Assembly (NCBI GenBank): GCA_023443925.1
Contig: JAEZSL010000079.1
Location: 1-15,582 of the forward strand
Source: Bacillota bacterium
GTDB lineage: Bacteria; Bacillota_A; Clostridia; Lachnospirales; Lachnospiraceae
Direction of reading: 5' to 3'
DNA length: 15,582 bases
Positions 13,768-15,582 of the stretch are shown here, in pieces (position 1 is the first letter of the stretch; the number at the start of each line of letters is the position of its first letter). A program made the translations under genes and the position numbers. The notes beneath the pieces were generated by a model that ran no database searches, was not told the DNA's origin, and saw nothing but the letters and a program-made list of their open reading frames with translations.

Positions 13768-14613
13768 CTATATGGCTGGAAATTCCAACGTGATTTTTCC
13801 TAATCTGCCATTCCTGAAATCATCCATAACAAAACCCGCTGCTTTATTTAAGTCTAATTCACCGCCCTTAATTCTGCAAGCTCTTTTTTCTGCAATCCGG
13901 CTTAAAGTTTCCTGTGGATCCTCATTTTCTTCAATACCATAGCGTTCTGCCAGACATCCGCTATAATGAATCAGAAGAAAACGGATTAATTCTACGGATA
14001 ATTCATATATATTCAGAATTTCTTCTCTTATCGACCCAATAAAAGCCAGTCTAAGCCCTACGGACTGATCTTCAAATTTAGGCCACAAAATGCCGGGGGT
14101 ATCCAATAACTCAATGCTCTTATTAATTTTTATCCATTGTTTTCCTTTGGTTACACCTGGTTTATTACCGGTTTTAGCAGATGCTTTACCGGCTATGCTG
14201 TTAATAAAAGTTGATTTTCCTACGTTTGGTATACCGGCTACCATGGCTCGGAGCGGACGATTTAAAATGCCTCGTTTCCGGTCCCTTTCGATTTTTTCTT
14301 TACAGGCTAAAGTAACCACATCATTAACCTTCCTGACACCGTTACCATTTTTAGAGTTTACCAGGGTGACGAAATATCCCTGTTTTTCAAAATAAGTCTT
14401 CCAGCTCTCAGTGTGTTTCTCATCAGCCAAATCATATTTATTTAATAAAATTACTCTGGATTTATTTTTCGCCATCTCATCTATATCAGGATTTTTACTG
14501 CTAAGCGGAATTCTGGCATCTACCAGTTCAATAACCACATCTATAAGTTTCATATCCTCCTGCATCATACGTTTCGCTTTTGTCATATGACCGGGATACC
14601 ATTGGAAATGCAT
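13768..14613 (-). CDS. rbgA: Ribosome biogenesis GTPase RbgA (YlqF)
   Basis: RbgA is a circularly permuted GTPase needed for late 50S subunit assembly. The permuted motif order is visible in the 281-aa protein: G4 NKYD (58-61) comes first, then G1 GIPNVGKST (127-135), G2 KPGVT (151-155) and G3 DTPG (171-174). The N-terminus FQWYPGHMTKAKR and the C-terminal ANTAR-like RNA-binding helices (IAEKRACRIKGGELDLNKAA) are typical. The start has a perfect AGGAGG 7 nt upstream. The rplS-rbgA-rnhB neighbourhood matches Bacillus, here with lepB genes inserted on both sides. Confidence 0.97.
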   Translation of the reverse strand: MHFQWYPGHMTKAKRMMQEDMKLIDVVIELVDARIPLSSKNPDIDEMAKNKSRVILLNKYDLADEKHTESWKTYFEKQGYFVTLVNSKNGNGVRKVNDVVTLACKEKIERDRKRGILNRPLRAMVAGIPNVGKSTFINSIAGKASAKTGNKPGVTKGKQWIKINKSIELLDTPGILWPKFEDQSVGLRLAFIGSIREEILNIYELSVELIRFLLIHYSGCLAERYGIEENEDPQETLSRIAEKRACRIKGGELDLNKAAGFVMDDFRNGRLGKITLEFPAI

Positions 14614-14672
14614 TCACATTCCTCCTTTATCATTCATTATTATTCTCTGTAATCAATCTATTATCTTTAATT

Positions 14673-14715
14673 CAGCCGGTTTCCGTTTGTCAGTCGGTTT
14701 CCGTTTGTCAGCCGG
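14673..14715. repeat. 18-bp tandem repeat, 2.4 copies, between lepB and rbgA
   Basis: CAGYCGGTTTCCGTTTGT occurs at 14673-14690 and 14691-14708, differing at one base, followed by a partial copy CAGCCGG (14709-14715). A related CCGG motif occurs again at 14731-14734. The array lies within the 147-nt spacer upstream of rbgA and can form GC-rich pairings, but I see no terminator-like T tract. Confidence 0.85.
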
Positions 14716-14760
14716 ATATTAATACCCCAACCGGATTGTTTCCGACTTTCATAAAGTGAA

Positions 14761-15423
14761 TCATTCGGCTCCGTTTCCCTCGGATGTATTTCCATCCTGG
14801 GACTTTTCTTCATCTGATTCAAGTGAATTATTACCGGTTTCAAGATTCTTTTTATTTATATTATTCACAAAATCAAAATCATTGGTACGTATCCAGGCTT
14901 TACCTATAATATCATCAAATAATATATTCCCAATATTGGCAAACCGGCTGTCTTCACTATTATTCCGGTTATCACCCAATACAAAATATTCATTGTCATC
15001 CAGTTTCATTTCTTCTGCCGCAAGTCCGCTGTTGTGCATCGCTTCCGTAACGATTGGCTCCTCGATAATCTTACCGCCTACATATATTTTTCCGTTTTCA
15101 ATCTGAATCGTTTCTCCGGGCAAGCCAATAATTCTTTTAATATTAAAATAACTATGCTCTTTGTTCGTCTGCTTAAATACGACGATATCAAAGCGTTCCG
15201 GTTTTGAGAATTTATATGCAAATTTATTTATAATAATCTTATCCTGGTCCTTTAATGTCGTCTCCATGGATTCTCCCAACATGGTCGTCTTTTCCAGGGC
15301 GTAATTAACGATAAGATAGGCTAATGCAACGACTAATGCAATCTCCACAATCCAAATAATACTGCTGATAACTATTTTTCTGACCAGCGGTTTTTTACTT
15401 TCCTTGTCAAAATCAAACTCCAT
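14761..15423 (-). CDS. lepB: Signal peptidase I (first paralogue)
   Basis: The 220-aa protein has one membrane segment (about 17-42), nucleophile motif GESMETTL (Ser52), RFDIVVF (77-83), catalytic lysine motif NIKRIIGLPGET (Lys96) and GDNRNNSEDSR (150-160), so it should be active. It ends in a tail of about 35 residues rich in Asn, Glu, Ser and Asp that the second paralogue lacks. AGGAG lies 6 nt before the ATG. It follows rplS across an intrinsic terminator and I see no clear promoter of its own, so expression may rely on read-through. Confidence 0.95.
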   Translation of the reverse strand: MEFDFDKESKKPLVRKIVISSIIWIVEIALVVALAYLIVNYALEKTTMLGESMETTLKDQDKIIINKFAYKFSKPERFDIVVFKQTNKEHSYFNIKRIIGLPGETIQIENGKIYVGGKIIEEPIVTEAMHNSGLAAEEMKLDDNEYFVLGDNRNNSEDSRFANIGNILFDDIIGKAWIRTNDFDFVNNINKKNLETGNNSLESDEEKSQDGNTSEGNGAE

Positions 15424-15472
15424 ATTCTGCTCCTAAACCTTAAATAGCCCAGGCCGATTGTTCCTGCCTGTT

Positions 15473-15505
15473 AAAAAAGGGACAATACCTAAGTAGTTGT
15501 CCCTT
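15473..15505 (-). terminator. Intrinsic terminator after rplS
   Basis: On the minus strand AAGGGACAA (15505-15497) pairs perfectly with TTGTCCCTT (15485-15477) around an 11-nt loop, followed by a T run to 15473. It lies 35 nt after the rplS stop and ends the ribosomal protein transcript, fully or as an attenuator for the genes below. Confidence 0.92.
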
Positions 15506-15540
15506 CCCGTTTTGTGTTCATCTGAATAAAATAATCTGAA

Positions 15541-15582
15541 TTATTTTACGATTTCTTTTACTTTTGCCTTCTTACCTACTCT
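15541..15582 (-). CDS. rplS: 50S ribosomal protein L19, C-terminal end (cut by window edge)
   Basis: The last 13 codons and TAA stop are present, encoding RVGKKAKVKEIVK. This matches the conserved C-terminus of bacterial L19, which ends in '(L)RxRxGKxAKIKE'. Position upstream of lepB, rbgA and rnhB agrees with the usual rpsP-rimM-trmD-rplS order. The rest of the gene is outside the window. Confidence 0.9.
   Translation of the reverse strand, partial: RVGKKAKVKEIVK

Overview
The window looks like the chromosome of a low-GC, spore-forming Clostridia member, most likely Lachnospiraceae. This rests on gene content and order (DUF512 protein-der-plsY-gpsA-spoIVA; rplS-lepB-rbgA-lepB-rnhB-ylqH-like-yraN), strong AGGAGG-type ribosome binding sites and AT-rich intergenic DNA. 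No insertion sequence, phage gene, tRNA, rRNA or CRISPR array was recognised. Nearly all genes are core or widespread families.

Region 1 (1-4732, minus strand) is a core operon read from a TTGATA-17-TATACT promoter. It starts with a PDZ/radical-SAM-like DUF512 protein, then the ribosome-assembly GTPase Der, the phospholipid enzymes PlsY and GpsA, and the first 22 codons of what is probably spoIVA. PlsY and GpsA act in consecutive steps: GpsA makes sn-glycerol 3-phosphate and PlsY acylates it.

Region 2 (about 4733-6400) holds one minus-strand gene, a predicted HExxH metallopeptidase of DUF2268 type. It has its own sigma-A-type promoter and a 30-bp dyad in its leader. Two AT-rich intergenic stretches flank it.

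Region 3 (6246-10262, plus strand) is the least conserved part. It carries a lone dTDP-glucose 4,6-dehydratase gene (rfbB), a MerR-type regulator fused to a SAM methyltransferase, a strong terminator, then a divergent PRPP synthetase gene with its own promoter. The rfbB promoter has a 19-bp spacer with a palindrome in its middle. That is the architecture bound by MerR-family activators, and the MerR-methyltransferase gene lies directly downstream, so feedback control of this two-gene unit is the most testable idea here.

Region 4 (10443-15582, minus strand) is a second core block. It reads from the 3' end of rplS through an intrinsic terminator to two signal peptidase I paralogues flanking rbgA, then rnhB, a YlqH/FlhB-C-like gene with an expanded pentapeptide repeat, yraN and pgeF.

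I found no clear undescribed multi-gene system. The best leads are the MerR-type promoter, the VNTR-bearing FlhB-like protein, the PRPP synthetase with altered active-site loops, and several short tandem repeats between genes.
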